In this document: in pieces, positions 23,695-35,001 of the stretch
Numbering within the stretch: the first letter of the stretch is position 1
Layout: the number at the start of each line of letters is the position of its first letter
Assembly (NCBI GenBank): GCA_028282845.1
Contig: JANQGY010000019.1
Coordinates: 87,569 to 151,568 of the forward strand
Origin: a bacterium
GTDB taxonomy: Bacteria > Fidelibacterota > Marinisomatia > Marinisomatales > JAHJCW01
Direction of reading: 5' to 3'
DNA: 64,000 nt
Made by a program: the position numbers and the translations under genes
The notes under the pieces: generated by a model
Database searches by the model: none
The model's input: the letters and a program-made list of their open reading frames with translations, nothing else
Told to the model about the DNA's origin: nothing

Positions 23695-25701
23695 ATGAAA
23701 AATAAAGCGATAATACTAATTCTTCTATTTTTATTAAATGGATTTGCGTCATCTAAAAATCTCTCAATTCTGAAAAAAGTAGATATGCTAAATAGTGAAC
23801 TCTTAGATATTTATATTCATGGTGATCACGCATATATCCCCGGAGGATTGGGCGGTTTAAATATTTTGGATATTTCAAATCCAAATGACGTTAGTGTTCT
23901 TGGTAATTATTATGCAACAAATTGTGCTTGGGGTAGGCTCTATACATGGTCGGTGCATGATAATTATGCTTATGGCACAGGGAGAGAATGCGGCATTGAA
24001 ATAATAAATATATCGAACAAATCGAATCCCTATTTTGTCTGGAATATTGGTAGTACTGGAATTAGATATGAACATTCCGAGGTACATAACAACTATTTAT
24101 ACACTGCTAGACATCAGGCAGGCGTTGAAATCTTTAGCTTGGCAGAACCGGCTTATCCTAACTCTATTAATGTAATTAACACGCACAATGCTTGGGCCGT
24201 TTTACCTTTTGCCCATTATTTATATGTTGCCGATGGAAGTCAGGGCATTAAAATATTCAATATCGGTAATCCTCAATCAGTATCGGAGGTAGCTTCCGCT
24301 TTAACAACGGGTAGTGCAAGAGACCTTGCAATAAAAGATAATTATTTATTTGTTGCTGTTGGTTCAAAAGGTGTTGATATGTTTGATATCTCTGATCCAG
24401 AACAGCCGTTACTAATATCAAATTACAATACAACAGGTTTTGCAACTAGAATATCTAGTAATGATTCCTTAGTTGTCGTATCTGATTGGGATGATATTGA
24501 AGTTTTAGGTTTCACATCCGGTGAATTGAAACTAAAAGGATTTAAAAACACCGGAGGCAGAAGCATGGCGATTGCCATTAAAGATGATATTATATTTTCT
24601 GCAGAATGGTTTGATTTTTATATTTTCAAATATGGCCAAATTCAAGGCCCGGACATTGATTTTTCTGATAGAAAGATTGAGTTTTCCAGAACTAAATCAG
24701 GCGAGGAAAAAACTCAATCATTTTTTATATCAAATAACGGGGCTGCGGATTTAAATATAACAAATATAGATTATCTTAATGCCGATTTTACCATTGCTTT
24801 AGACAAAACTATAATAAATCCCGGTGAGACCATTGAAACTGTAGTTACATACTCACCAAATTATAGTTGGAGTGATAATTTAATTATTCATTCTAATGAT
24901 GAAGATGAATCTGCTGAATCAATTAGACTTCAGGGAAATTTTCTATATGGACCTATGCCAGGTGATCCAGCACCGGATTTTACTCTACCGGGAATTTCTA
25001 TAGAAACAAATTATGTTAGTCTAAAATCGTTAAAGGGTAATCCCTCTGTAATTGCCTTTTTTACTGCGTGGTGACCGGTTTGTGCTCCGGAGTTTTCGGA
25101 TATCCAAGTTTCAATTTGGGAAGAATATAAATCCAAAGGATTACAAGTTGTTGGTATATCTAATGAACCTATTCAGGTAATCAACGATTTCATCGAAGAT
25201 CAAGGAATCACGTTTACTGTTTTGCAAGATGTTAATGAAATATATCGGCATTATAATATCCCGGGTAATCAATCACCATATCCAAGAGATTTTATACTTG
25301 ACAGTAATGGTATTGTTAGGTTTGCGAGCACCGAGTATGACCCGGGAGCCATGATTCATATAATTGAGTCACTACTTGATGACACAACTGTTTCAACTAT
25401 TGACACTAAGACAATTCCGAAAAATTTTCAGTTAAAACAAATTTTCCCAAATCCGTTTAATTCCAACGTAAATATTAAATTCTCAGTTGACAAAAACAAA
25501 AATGTCAGTCTGAAAATTTATAATATTAATGGAAATCTGATAAAAACTTTGATCTTAAACAAGAGTTTTAGCCCAGGTAATTATGAAAGCTTTTGGGATG
25601 GTTTAGGTAATAATGGTAAAATTCAAACTTCAGGAATATATATAATTCAGCTATCTGATGGGAAGTCTATAGATATTAAAAAATTAGTATTAGCAAAATA
25701 A
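23695..25701 (+). CDS. Secreted TlpA/thioredoxin-like selenoprotein with LVIVD propeller and T9SS domain
   Basis: The frame is broken only by TGA at 25072-25074, read here as selenocysteine 460 of 668. Signal peptide 1-20; LVIVD-type propeller about 30-310 (GGLNILDISNPND, GVDMFDISDPEQPL); ASH/choice-of-anchor D-like domain 318-417; TlpA/AhpC-type thioredoxin fold 423-562 (GDPAPDFTLPGI); T9SS sorting domain 578-668 (IFPNPFNSNV). The UGA sits in AFFTAW-U-PVCAPEF, exactly where the first Cys of the WCxxC site belongs. All 208 codons after it stay open and complete both domains. UGA is a stop elsewhere in the window, so a genome-wide UGA-Trp code is unlikely. The ATG at 23695 was preferred over GTG at 23677. 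A point mutation from Cys to stop is the main alternative. Confidence 0.75.
25075..25125 (+). promoter_or_regulatory. Candidate bacterial SECIS region after UGA
   Basis: Two hairpins can form downstream of the in-frame UGA. One pairs UCCG (25086-25089) with CGGA (25097-25100) around the loop GAGUUUU, with the loop G 16 bases after the UGA. The other pairs UCCAA (25103-25107) with UUGGG (25116-25120) around a loop that opens with GU, 34 bases after the UGA, and may extend with UUC/GAA. Both fall in the 16-37 base range known for bacterial SECIS loops with an early G. Folding energies were not computed. Confidence 0.45.
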
Positions 25702-25730
25702 CATGACAATTAAAAGATCTACTACAACTT

Positions 25731-25751
25731 AGCTATGTTAAAATAGCTTTT
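25731..25751 (+). terminator. Weak hairpin terminator after selenoprotein gene
   Basis: AGCTAT-GTTAAA-ATAGCT followed by TTT is a 6-pair stem about 30 bases after the TAA. The stem is short and AT-rich, so this is only a candidate. Confidence 0.4.
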
Positions 25752-25800
25752 ACCAATCGGGTATATACTAAATGGTTTTTAAACATAAAACATTTCAATG

Positions 25801-25873
<73 letters not shown>

Positions 25874-25934
25874 ATTTTTTAACTAAAAAAGTGCGCCAAA
25901 TTTAATAATTCAAATCGGTACTGACAACTATCGC

Positions 25935-28118
25935 CTATAAATTTTCCTTAAAATAGTTAGTTATTCTCGTCCACAAATGAAAAGTTGTATTACCGCCATA
26001 AATACCATGATTGCGATTCGCATAAGTCAGAAAATCAGCATGCTTGTCAAATTTTACTAATTCATCCATCAATTGGGTCGCATGCTGCGAATGAACATTA
26101 TCGTCACCGGTGCCGTGTATAATCAACAGTTTCCCCTCTAATTTACTGACGTGAGTTAGAACGTTTGCATTTTTATATCCGTCCGGATTTTCATTCAGCA
26201 ATCCCATATATCTTTCAGTCCATATTGTATCATATAGTTTCAGATCATAGTTACCTGCTACAGACACACCCACTTTAAAATTCGGGGCTCCCACCGTCAT
26301 ACACAATGCCGTCATATATCCTCCGCCACTCCATCCCCAAATACCAATCCTATCTCCATCTACATAGGGCAATGACTTGAGATATTTTGCACCTTCGACT
26401 TGGTCAATTGCCACCCATTTACCGATATCCTTATACGACAAGTATTTGAATTCTGTACCCCGGCCACCTGTGCCCCGCGGATCAATCGAAAAAGTAATGT
26501 ATCCTTCTTGATTCATATACTTATCCCATAATCCTCTGCCCATTCTATTTGCTACAACTTGACTGCCAGGTCCTGAATAACCATATACTACTACCGGATA
26601 TTTTTTGTTAGGATTAAAATCGCGCGGGAGAGTTATCATTGCGTTCAAAAGTGTACCATCATCCGATGTTGGAACTTGGATAAATTTTGTTTCTCTGAAA
26701 CCATATTCTGCAAATTGCTCAATATCAGTTATTGATAAATCACGTATTTTTATTCCATTTGACTTATACAATTCATAGCCAAGCGGTTGCTTAGCTGAAG
26801 AATATGAATCAATATAATAATTCTTTGATGGAGAAAAATATATTCTATGCCATCCGGGTTCTTTGGTCAATAACTTTAAATCTGATCCGCCAAAATTAAT
26901 CGAATACAGCCTTGATTCTATAACAGATGCCTTTTTACCATTAAAATAAATAATACTATTCTCTTCGTCCAGATCAGTAATGCCTGATACTTCCCAGTCA
27001 CCCTTTGTAACTTGTCTAATCAATTTTCCATCAATATCAAAATGATAAATATGATTATAACCTGATCGTTCAGATAATGTTATAAAACTACCATCATTTA
27101 AATAGAATACATCGTTAGTTAATCTAACCCAAGCCTCGCTTCTATCTTCCCAAAATTTTTGACCTTTCCCTTTGGCAATATTGAATCTAACGAATTCCAT
27201 TCTATTTTGATGCCGATTAACACGCGTTACGATCAACTCCTGCTTACCACTTCTGCCTTGCTCAGGTGTCAGCCAGGTCATCCTTGGGTGATACATTTCT
27301 TCTTTGGATGACAAATCAAGCCATTTAGTTTTCCTAGTTTTAATATTGATAATACCGATATCTAAAACCGGATTGTCTTCCCCAACTTTCGGATAATGGT
27401 GATATTTAACTTCCGGATAGGTTTTTAACTCATCAATCATGGGAAATTGTTTAACAGTCGTTTGATCCTCTCTTACGAATGCAAGATACTTATTGTCAGG
27501 TGACCAACGGTAGGCATCATAAGAACTGAATTCTTCTTCATAGACCCAACCAAAATGACCATTTAGAATGTTGAATGATCCATCTTCCGTCAATTGAATT
27601 TCCTTTCCGCTATCAACTTGATAAACATATAAATTATTATCCTCTCTCAAATATGCAAGGCTACTCCCATTTGGAGAAAATTTAACATTTCTCAATTTAG
27701 TACCGCCTGCTAACCGAACAATTTCTTCAGTTATTAAATCAAAGATATAATAAATTGCTTTGCGTGAATGACGCCAAATGCGTTCCCGTTCGGTGGCTAA
27801 CAAAATTTTGTGCCCCTTTGGGTGGATTGTATAATCATCAACTCCTAATGAATAATCCCCAAATTTGAATTTGTCTCCTGAAATAAATAATGTTGTATCC
27901 CCTTTTACTAAATCATAAGAGTATAATGACTTTGCATTAATTGAGGTATCCATTTTGAAAAACAAATAAACATCTTGATCAGGCAGCCATTTCCATTTAC
28001 CAAGAGAAGCATATTTGAATGCTGATTTCTTAAATACATCTTCTAAGGTCAGATCTTTATATTGACCAAAAGCAGTAGATAACAATACTAAAATTAACGA
28101 TAACCTCAATTTCTTCAT
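25935..28118 (-). CDS. Dipeptidyl peptidase IV (S9B prolyl oligopeptidase family)
   Basis: A 727-residue exported serine peptidase. Residues 1-18 are a signal peptide (RLSLILVLLSTAFG). An eight-bladed DPPIV N-terminal propeller follows and includes GWVYEEEFSSYDAYRWSPD, the double-Glu loop that fixes the free amino end of the substrate in DPP4 enzymes. The C-terminal hydrolase domain has Ser597 in GWSGGG, an Asp pair in HGTGDDNVH and His704 in NRNHGI. It should cut Xaa-Pro/Ala dipeptides from peptide N-termini in the periplasm. It is a single gene, with tRNA-Ala beyond its 3' end. Confidence 0.95.
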   Translation of the reverse strand: MKKLRLSLILVLLSTAFGQYKDLTLEDVFKKSAFKYASLGKWKWLPDQDVYLFFKMDTSINAKSLYSYDLVKGDTTLFISGDKFKFGDYSLGVDDYTIHPKGHKILLATERERIWRHSRKAIYYIFDLITEEIVRLAGGTKLRNVKFSPNGSSLAYLREDNNLYVYQVDSGKEIQLTEDGSFNILNGHFGWVYEEEFSSYDAYRWSPDNKYLAFVREDQTTVKQFPMIDELKTYPEVKYHHYPKVGEDNPVLDIGIINIKTRKTKWLDLSSKEEMYHPRMTWLTPEQGRSGKQELIVTRVNRHQNRMEFVRFNIAKGKGQKFWEDRSEAWVRLTNDVFYLNDGSFITLSERSGYNHIYHFDIDGKLIRQVTKGDWEVSGITDLDEENSIIYFNGKKASVIESRLYSINFGGSDLKLLTKEPGWHRIYFSPSKNYYIDSYSSAKQPLGYELYKSNGIKIRDLSITDIEQFAEYGFRETKFIQVPTSDDGTLLNAMITLPRDFNPNKKYPVVVYGYSGPGSQVVANRMGRGLWDKYMNQEGYITFSIDPRGTGGRGTEFKYLSYKDIGKWVAIDQVEGAKYLKSLPYVDGDRIGIWGWSGGGYMTALCMTVGAPNFKVGVSVAGNYDLKLYDTIWTERYMGLLNENPDGYKNANVLTHVSKLEGKLLIIHGTGDDNVHSQHATQLMDELVKFDKHADFLTYANRNHGIYGGNTTFHLWTRITNYFKENL

Positions 28119-28286
28119 TTTTAAGTCCTTCTATACTTTTTAAAAGTTACTATTCATCTCTTTAATATTTCAACTAAACATCAATATCAATTGTAGTTAT
28201 AATTCTAAGAATATCTTACTTTGCGTAAGGACAGGCAATTGTCTAAATTTGCTCCCTATATTTAACATAATTTAAAAAGGAATAAA

Positions 28287-30119
28287 ATGGCTGTAATGAC
28301 TTCAATGCGGACCCGGATGCATATTGTTCTGTGGGCTGTATTAATTTTATTTTTGCTGAGTATGGCAATTGGCGGATTGGTAGGCGGAGCAAATATTATT
28401 GACCAATTATTAGGAAGGACTAATCCTGCCGAGGCAATTGGTGTGATTAACGGTGAAAAAATTCCACCTGATTTCTTTAATCAGCTCGTTAATCAGCAAT
28501 TGGAACAATATCGGTTAAGCGGACAAACTGTTAATGATCAAATACTCGAAAGTGTCAGGGCGCAAGTTTGGGATAACATCATTCAGGAAAATTTAATTGC
28601 TGATGCGATTAATGAAATGGGAATTACCGCGACCGATGAAGAAGTCATTTTTCATTTACAGAACAATCCACCGCAATTCCTGCGAACATTGCCTGCTTTC
28701 CAAACCAATGGTGCCTTCGATTCGCAAAAATACCTGGATGCCATTAATAATCCTGAAGGCAATGAATGGGCACCGGTCGAGCAGATCATGAAGACAAGTA
28801 TCATTCCAAATTATAAATTGCAAAAAATGATTTCATCATCGGTAACAGTTTCTGACAGTGAAGTATATGAGGAGTATATCAAACAAAATATACAATTTAA
28901 GATAGATGCAATTCATGTAACCGAAAGAAGCTTGACCGATGAAATAACGATAACAGATAATGAATTGAAAAGAGCTTATAACGACCGCAAAGACGAATTT
29001 AAACAGCCCAAAACTCGGGATTTGCGCTTTGTATATTGGAAAAAAGAAGCGCAATCAAGAGATACACTATCAACTTATGAAAATGCACTCGATATTATCG
29101 AACAGATAAACGACGGAGAAGATTTTGCGTATATGGCAAATTTGTACTCTGAAGATCCCGGAAATTTCGTTTCAGCAGATTCTGCCCGCGGTGGCGATTT
29201 GGGTTGGTTCGAAAAAGGTCAGATGGTTAAACCATTTTCAGATGCCGCTTTTAACGCTCGTAAAGGCAAAGTAGTGGGACCAATTTTGACTCAGTTTGGT
29301 TACCATATAATCAAAATTTTTGACAAAAGAACTCACAATGGCAAAGAACAAGTAAATGCTGCTCATATTTTATTGAAAATCTCAATCGGTGCCGAAACCC
29401 GCGATGCAATCCGTCGTGATGCCACTCTATTCAGTTATGATGCTCAAGACTACGGATTTGACACCGCTGTTGACACTCATCATGTCGAAGTAAATCAAGC
29501 TACAATAAAAGAAGATGATATTTTCATCCCAATCATCGGGCAATTCCGTAATGCAGTTCGCTATGCTTTTTACGGTGAGATTGGTGAAATTTCATCACCC
29601 CTTGAGAATGATGACTACTACGCCATTTTTGAAATCCAAACAGAAACTCCGGCCGGTTTTACCACATTCGAAGAAATTAAGACGCTATTAGAAGATGATA
29701 TCAAAAATGATAAAGAAATCGTAGCCACTCAGAAATTAGCGAGCAACGTTCGTCAATTGGTTGATAACGGTGCTACCTTTGAAGAGATCGTTTCTACTGA
29801 AAATGATTATGAGATAGTGAGAGATAATACTAGCACACCAAATAAAGGCTTTACTTCAGTTGGAAGAAGTAATTTTGCTAATGGGCTGCTGTTAAATTCA
29901 ACAATTGGTGATGTATTAGGTCCGGTACGTACCAGTCGAGGTTATGCGATAATCTTTGTTAAAAACGTTGCAGAAATTGATTCTGACGATTTCGAAATAA
30001 AGAAAGGATCAATGAAAACATCTTTATTAACTTATAAGCAAAACAAAGTATTTGAAAATTGGTTGAAAGACCTTGAAGCCAAGGCTGAAATTGAAGACTT
30101 TCGGAATTATCATTTTTAA
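28287..30119 (+). CDS. PpiD/SurA-like membrane-anchored parvulin foldase
   Basis: A 610-residue protein with one N-terminal membrane helix (about 12-35, HIVLWAVLILFLLSMAIGG) and a periplasmic rest. A SurA_N-type chaperone segment (EAIGVINGEKIPPDFFNQLV) precedes a parvulin domain that contains GGDLGWFEKGQMVKPFSDAA and GPILTQFGYHIIKIFDKR (about 230-345). A second, degenerate parvulin-like part follows. The layout matches PpiD: a Sec-translocon-associated foldase for newly exported proteins. AAAGGA before the ATG gives the start. It stands alone with its own terminator. Confidence 0.9.
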   Translation: MAVMTSMRTRMHIVLWAVLILFLLSMAIGGLVGGANIIDQLLGRTNPAEAIGVINGEKIPPDFFNQLVNQQLEQYRLSGQTVNDQILESVRAQVWDNIIQENLIADAINEMGITATDEEVIFHLQNNPPQFLRTLPAFQTNGAFDSQKYLDAINNPEGNEWAPVEQIMKTSIIPNYKLQKMISSSVTVSDSEVYEEYIKQNIQFKIDAIHVTERSLTDEITITDNELKRAYNDRKDEFKQPKTRDLRFVYWKKEAQSRDTLSTYENALDIIEQINDGEDFAYMANLYSEDPGNFVSADSARGGDLGWFEKGQMVKPFSDAAFNARKGKVVGPILTQFGYHIIKIFDKRTHNGKEQVNAAHILLKISIGAETRDAIRRDATLFSYDAQDYGFDTAVDTHHVEVNQATIKEDDIFIPIIGQFRNAVRYAFYGEIGEISSPLENDDYYAIFEIQTETPAGFTTFEEIKTLLEDDIKNDKEIVATQKLASNVRQLVDNGATFEEIVSTENDYEIVRDNTSTPNKGFTSVGRSNFANGLLLNSTIGDVLGPVRTSRGYAIIFVKNVAEIDSDDFEIKKGSMKTSLLTYKQNKVFENWLKDLEAKAEIEDFRNYHF

Positions 30120-30137
30120 GATTGAATCAAACCAAAT

Positions 30138-30166
30138 TAAAAAGGCTCCAAATGGAGCCCTTTTTA
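30138..30166 (+). terminator. Rho-independent terminator after PpiD-like gene
   Basis: AAAAAGGCTCCA-AA-TGGAGCCCTTTTT forms a stem with a T-rich tail about 20 bases after the stop. It belongs to the same GGCTCC stem type as those at 33264 and 38727. Confidence 0.9.
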
Positions 30167-30283
30167 ATTTATTTATTGAATTGTTATAGTGCAATTAATT
30201 ATTTTGAACATAATTATTATATAGATTTTATTCTTATAAATACTATACAATTCTGTAATTAATAACTGATTAAACTTTACTAC

Positions 30284-31867
30284 ATGAAAAAAAATACAGC
30301 AGTAATAATCGGAGGAGGGCCGGCTGGCCTGACAACCGCTTACGAACTACTCAATAGAACCAATATTATCCCAATCGTACTTGAAATGTCGTCTGACATT
30401 GGAGGAATCTCCAAGACTGTCAATTATAAAGGAAACAGAATTGATATTGGAGGACATCGATTCTTTTCTAAATCTAAAAGAGTAATGGATTGGTGGAAAA
30501 ATATCATGCCGATTCAGGAAATGCCGGCGCGAGATGATCTACTCTTGGGTAGAGAACATAGTTTTAGTGTAAATAGTTCTGCAAAAGATCCCGAAAAAAT
30601 TGACAAAATTATGCTTATTCGCAATCGCCTATCGCGGATCTTTTTCATGCGGTCTTTCTTTGACTATCCTATATCTTTGAAATGGGACACATTTAAGAAT
30701 CTTGGTTTCTTAAAAATACTCAAAATTGGCGTTAGCTATATATATTATAAAATATTTCCATACAAAGATGAAAAATCTTTAGAAGAATTCCTGATCAATA
30801 GGTTTGGAAAAGAATTATATAACCTTTTTTTTAAGGACTATACGGAAAAAGTTTGGGGAGTTAGTTGTGACAAAATCAAACCCGAATGGGGAGCTCAAAG
30901 AATAAAAGGCTTATCAATTACCAAGGCACTCTTTCATGCGCTCAAATCTTCATTTATTAGAGATTCATCCCTTGAACAATCAAAAACCGAAACTTCTCTC
31001 ATAGATAAGTTTATGTATCCCAAATTTGGCCCTGGTCAATTATGGGAAGAAGTAGCTCGAGAAATTGTAGAAAAAGGCGGAGAAGTCCGGTTACAGAGTA
31101 AAGCTGTAAAAATCAACCTGGCAAAAGATGAAGTAACTTCTGTTGAAATTGAAAATTCTATAACTAATGAATCTGATAAAATTGAATGCAATTATGTTTT
31201 CTCTACAATGCCTGTAAAGGAATTGATAAATTCAATTTCACCCAACCCGCCATCTAAAGTCATAAATATTGCCAATGGCTTGGTATATCGTGATTTCATA
31301 ACGGTAGGTGTTTTATTAGGTAAAATGAAAATTAATAATGAAACGGAAATCCCTACGATAAACGATATTATTCCGGATAATTGGATATATATTCAGGAAC
31401 GAGATGTAAAATTGGGAAGACTACAAATCTTCAACAACTGGAGTCCTTATCTTGTTGATAATCCTGATACGGTTTGGATCGGTCTTGAATATTTTTGTAA
31501 TGAAGGCGATGAGCTGTGGGAAAAAAGCAACAGTGATTTTATGGAATTTGCTATTCATGAATTGCATAAAATTGACATAATAGATAAAAACGACGTAATA
31601 GATTCCACAATCATTCGAATGCCAAAAACATATCCGGCATATTTTGGCACCTACGGCGATTTCCACCATATTAGAAATTATACCGATAAAATAGATAATC
31701 TGTTTTTGGTCGGAAGAAACGGTATGCATAAATATAACAATGCCGATCACTCGATGTTGACCGCGATGACTGCTGTTGATAATATTGTAAATCAAATCTC
31801 GACCAAAGAAAATATTTGGGAAATAAATACCGAGCAGGATTATCATGAATCAAAGGAAAAAGAATAG
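30284..31867 (+). CDS. FAD/NAD(P)-binding oxidoreductase, UDP-galactopyranose mutase-like
   Basis: A 527-residue flavoprotein. The N-terminal Rossmann motif is [36 protein letters not shown] is the second flavin-site motif typical of amine-oxidase/protoporphyrinogen-oxidase/UGM-like proteins often found beside glycosyltransferases. The C-terminal flavin motif is in [18 protein letters not shown] role in surface polysaccharide sugar chemistry is suggested by family neighbours in other genomes and by the membrane-protein gene that follows by 8 bases. The reaction is not known. Confidence 0.8.
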   Translation: MKKNTAVIIGGGPAGLTTAYELLNRTNIIPIVLEMSSDIGGISKTVNYKGNRIDIGGHRFFSKSKRVMDWWKNIMPIQEMPARDDLLLGREHSFSVNSSAKDPEKIDKIMLIRNRLSRIFFMRSFFDYPISLKWDTFKNLGFLKILKIGVSYIYYKIFPYKDEKSLEEFLINRFGKELYNLFFKDYTEKVWGVSCDKIKPEWGAQRIKGLSITKALFHALKSSFIRDSSLEQSKTETSLIDKFMYPKFGPGQLWEEVAREIVEKGGEVRLQSKAVKINLAKDEVTSVEIENSITNESDKIECNYVFSTMPVKELINSISPNPPSKVINIANGLVYRDFITVGVLLGKMKINNETEIPTINDIIPDNWIYIQERDVKLGRLQIFNNWSPYLVDNPDTVWIGLEYFCNEGDELWEKSNSDFMEFAIHELHKIDIIDKNDVIDSTIIRMPKTYPAYFGTYGDFHHIRNYTDKIDNLFLVGRNGMHKYNNADHSMLTAMTAVDNIVNQISTKENIWEINTEQDYHESKEKE

Positions 31868-31875
31868 AAATCTAA

Positions 31876-33246
31876 ATGAGGAACTATTTTAAGAACAGGC
31901 TAAAAGTATCTTTATTAGTAATTCTTAGTTTAACATCGCTGATAGTCGGGTTTTACTACAATTTTTGGAAAGCGGCTGATCAGGAATGGTTTAACCATTT
32001 TCAATATGATAGTGAATCATTGATACTGGGTCGAATCTCGTTAACAGAAAATGAAGGTATATTTTCAATGGGCGGTCTCCTTGGGAGATTCAGTGATTTT
32101 CCTGAAGGTTCTGATGTAAATTTATACCAATATGACATATATAGAAATAGTTTAGAAACTGACATTGAAACATATAGCACTTATGATAGTCAAACCGGGG
32201 GTCAGGCAATTCTATTTACAATTCTTAATAAATTGTCTCCTTTCTCAAATAGCCTAAATTTAAAATTGTTTAAATTCCTTACTTCTTTACTAACTGCTAC
32301 TATTTTATCGATTATATTGGTGTGGTTATCAAAACAATTTGGATATAGTACTACTCTAATTGTTCTGTTACTTCTAATTTTTTCGCAGTGGCTTACTGTT
32401 TTCGGAAGAAACCTCTTTTGGAGTTTGTGGTCATTTTATATACCCTATATTTCATTAACGATCATGTTATTTAAATATGATGAGGAGCAAAGGACAATAT
32501 TAAACAGAGTTATTTTTATCGTTGTCCTAATATCTGTATTAATTAAGTGTTTCTTTACCGGAATGGAATATATTACCACAACTTTAATAATGCTCGTAAC
32601 TCCATTATTTTATTATGCTGTTAAAAATAAATGGAAATTCATGGAATTAGTAAAATATCTATTAACAACTACAATCGCTGCATTACTTGCAGTACTTGTT
32701 TCATTTTCAGTAATTATCAAGCAAATATCCGCTATTAAGGGGAGCGTAAGCAGTGGTATTGAACACATTCAGCAGTCTTTTACCAAGCGAACTTATGGTG
32801 GATCAGATAATTTTTCTGATACAATTAATGAATCTGTTCAAAGTGGTCTTGGGGAGGTTTTATCTCAATATTGGACCGGCATTGCTATTGATCTAAACAA
32901 TATATTTAGTATAACTGTTCCGAAAGAATTATTGAGAGTAGGATTCGGTGAATTAATAATAACTATAGGTATATTTTCGATCATAGGATTGCTATTATCT
33001 AAAATTAGAATAGAATATGATAATATTATTAACAATTTTAGAGCTTTAGTTCTGACTTGTTGGTTCTCAGTCCTAGCTCCCCTATCTTGGTTTATAATGT
33101 TTAAAGGACATTCATTTATTCATACCCACATGAATCATATTATATGGTACATGCCATTTCTGATTTTCGGTTTTTCAATTATTGGATATGTATTAATTGA
33201 AATAATCAGATTGGTTATTAATCCCTCAAAAGAGCGGATGTTATAA
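31876..33246 (+). CDS. Polytopic membrane protein, possibly GT-C-like
   Basis: A 456-residue protein with about ten hydrophobic helices and a long acidic external segment after the first helix (WKAADQEWFNHFQYDSESL). One membrane helix followed by an acidic loop is the layout of GT-C glycosyltransferases, but the diagnostic motif is not clear, so this stays a guess. It follows the flavoprotein gene by 8 bases, so the two are probably one unit with a linked role in surface glycan or lipid modification. Codon use is AT-rich like its partner. A terminator follows. Confidence 0.6.
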   Translation: MRNYFKNRLKVSLLVILSLTSLIVGFYYNFWKAADQEWFNHFQYDSESLILGRISLTENEGIFSMGGLLGRFSDFPEGSDVNLYQYDIYRNSLETDIETYSTYDSQTGGQAILFTILNKLSPFSNSLNLKLFKFLTSLLTATILSIILVWLSKQFGYSTTLIVLLLLIFSQWLTVFGRNLFWSLWSFYIPYISLTIMLFKYDEEQRTILNRVIFIVVLISVLIKCFFTGMEYITTTLIMLVTPLFYYAVKNKWKFMELVKYLLTTTIAALLAVLVSFSVIIKQISAIKGSVSSGIEHIQQSFTKRTYGGSDNFSDTINESVQSGLGEVLSQYWTGIAIDLNNIFSITVPKELLRVGFGELIITIGIFSIIGLLLSKIRIEYDNIINNFRALVLTCWFSVLAPLSWFIMFKGHSFIHTHMNHIIWYMPFLIFGFSIIGYVLIEIIRLVINPSKERML

Positions 33247-33263
33247 TTATATTGTTGTAATAT

Positions 33264-33290
33264 AAAAAGGACTCCATTCGGAGCCCTTTT
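33264..33290. terminator. Bidirectional hairpin terminator
   Basis: AAAAGGACTCC-ATTC-GGAGCCCTTTT forms an 11-position stem with one A-C mismatch, and T-tracts on both strands, between the membrane-protein gene and convergent gdhA. Confidence 0.85.
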
Positions 33291-33296
33291 CAAGTT

Positions 33297-33324
33297 GTAG
33301 AGACGTTGCCTGCAACGTCTTTAC
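33297..33324. repeat. GTAGAGACGT-type hairpin repeat, copy 1
   Basis: AGACGTTGC-CT-GCAACGTCT is a perfect 9-pair hairpin within GTAGAGACG...CGTCTTTAC. It resembles the copy at 38762; both sit directly after a GGCTCC-type terminator and between convergent genes. Confidence 0.75.
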
Positions 33325-33332
33325 GATATAAT

Positions 33333-34697
<1,365 letters not shown>

Positions 34698-34842
34698 TTA
34701 ATAAAATATGTTGAAAATTTAGTCCGCAAAATTACGATTGATAGTTAGTACAATTCCAACTAAATCGGACACTGAGGTACAATTATTTTCGATTGTTTTT
34801 CCCTCAGAATACGTTTAATTTTGCGCCGCTTTTTAAAGCGAT

Positions 34843-34919
34843 GGCGGAGTAGCTCAGTTGGTTAGAGCAGCGGAATCATAATCCGCGTGTCGGGGGTTCG
34901 AATCCCTCCTCCGCTACCA
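34843..34919 (+). tRNA. tRNA-Met (CAT anticodon), probably elongator
   Basis: A 77-base cloverleaf begins GGCGGAGTAGCTCAGTTGG. The anticodon stem GCGGA/TCCGC encloses ATCATAA with anticodon CAT, the T arm has GGGGGTTCGAATCCC, and the CCA end is encoded. G at position 1 argues against the initiator, which normally starts with an unpaired C or similar. An Ile-lysidine tRNA cannot be fully excluded. Confidence 0.95.
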
Positions 34920-34930
34920 CTCTTCACTAC

Positions 34931-34998
34931 GATTTTGAATTGACTATTGAAAATTGAAAATTGATTGTATAACTCAAAATTCAACATTCAAAACTCAA
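34931..34998. repeat. AT-rich ATTGAAAATTG-type imperfect inverted repeat
   Basis: The space between tRNA-Met and the SLC45-like gene holds ATTGAAAATTGAAAATTG near 34946 and, after an inversion, CAAAATTCAACATTCAAAAC near 34976. It is simple-sequence in nature and non-coding; it could fold but is imperfect. Confidence 0.5.
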
Positions 34999-35001
34999 CA
35001 C

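Noticed and set aside
25072..25074. UGA read as tryptophan or glycine genome-wide
   Set aside because: UGA ends the propeller protein (6686-6688) and the small lipoprotein (22930-22932) at natural C-termini, so it is a normal stop here.
23695..25701. Pseudogene or two separate genes split by a stop codon
   Set aside because: Only one stop occurs, it is UGA, it lies exactly at the active-site Cys position, and the frame is clean on both sides. A start after the stop would give half a thioredoxin domain without a signal peptide.
33297..33324. Riboswitch or leader element of gdhA
   Set aside because: It lies at the 3' side of gdhA, not upstream, and a second copy occurs at 38762 next to an unrelated gene.
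34843..34919. Initiator tRNA-fMet
   Set aside because: Position 1 is G and pairs by wobble, so the initiator mark of an unpaired first base is absent.
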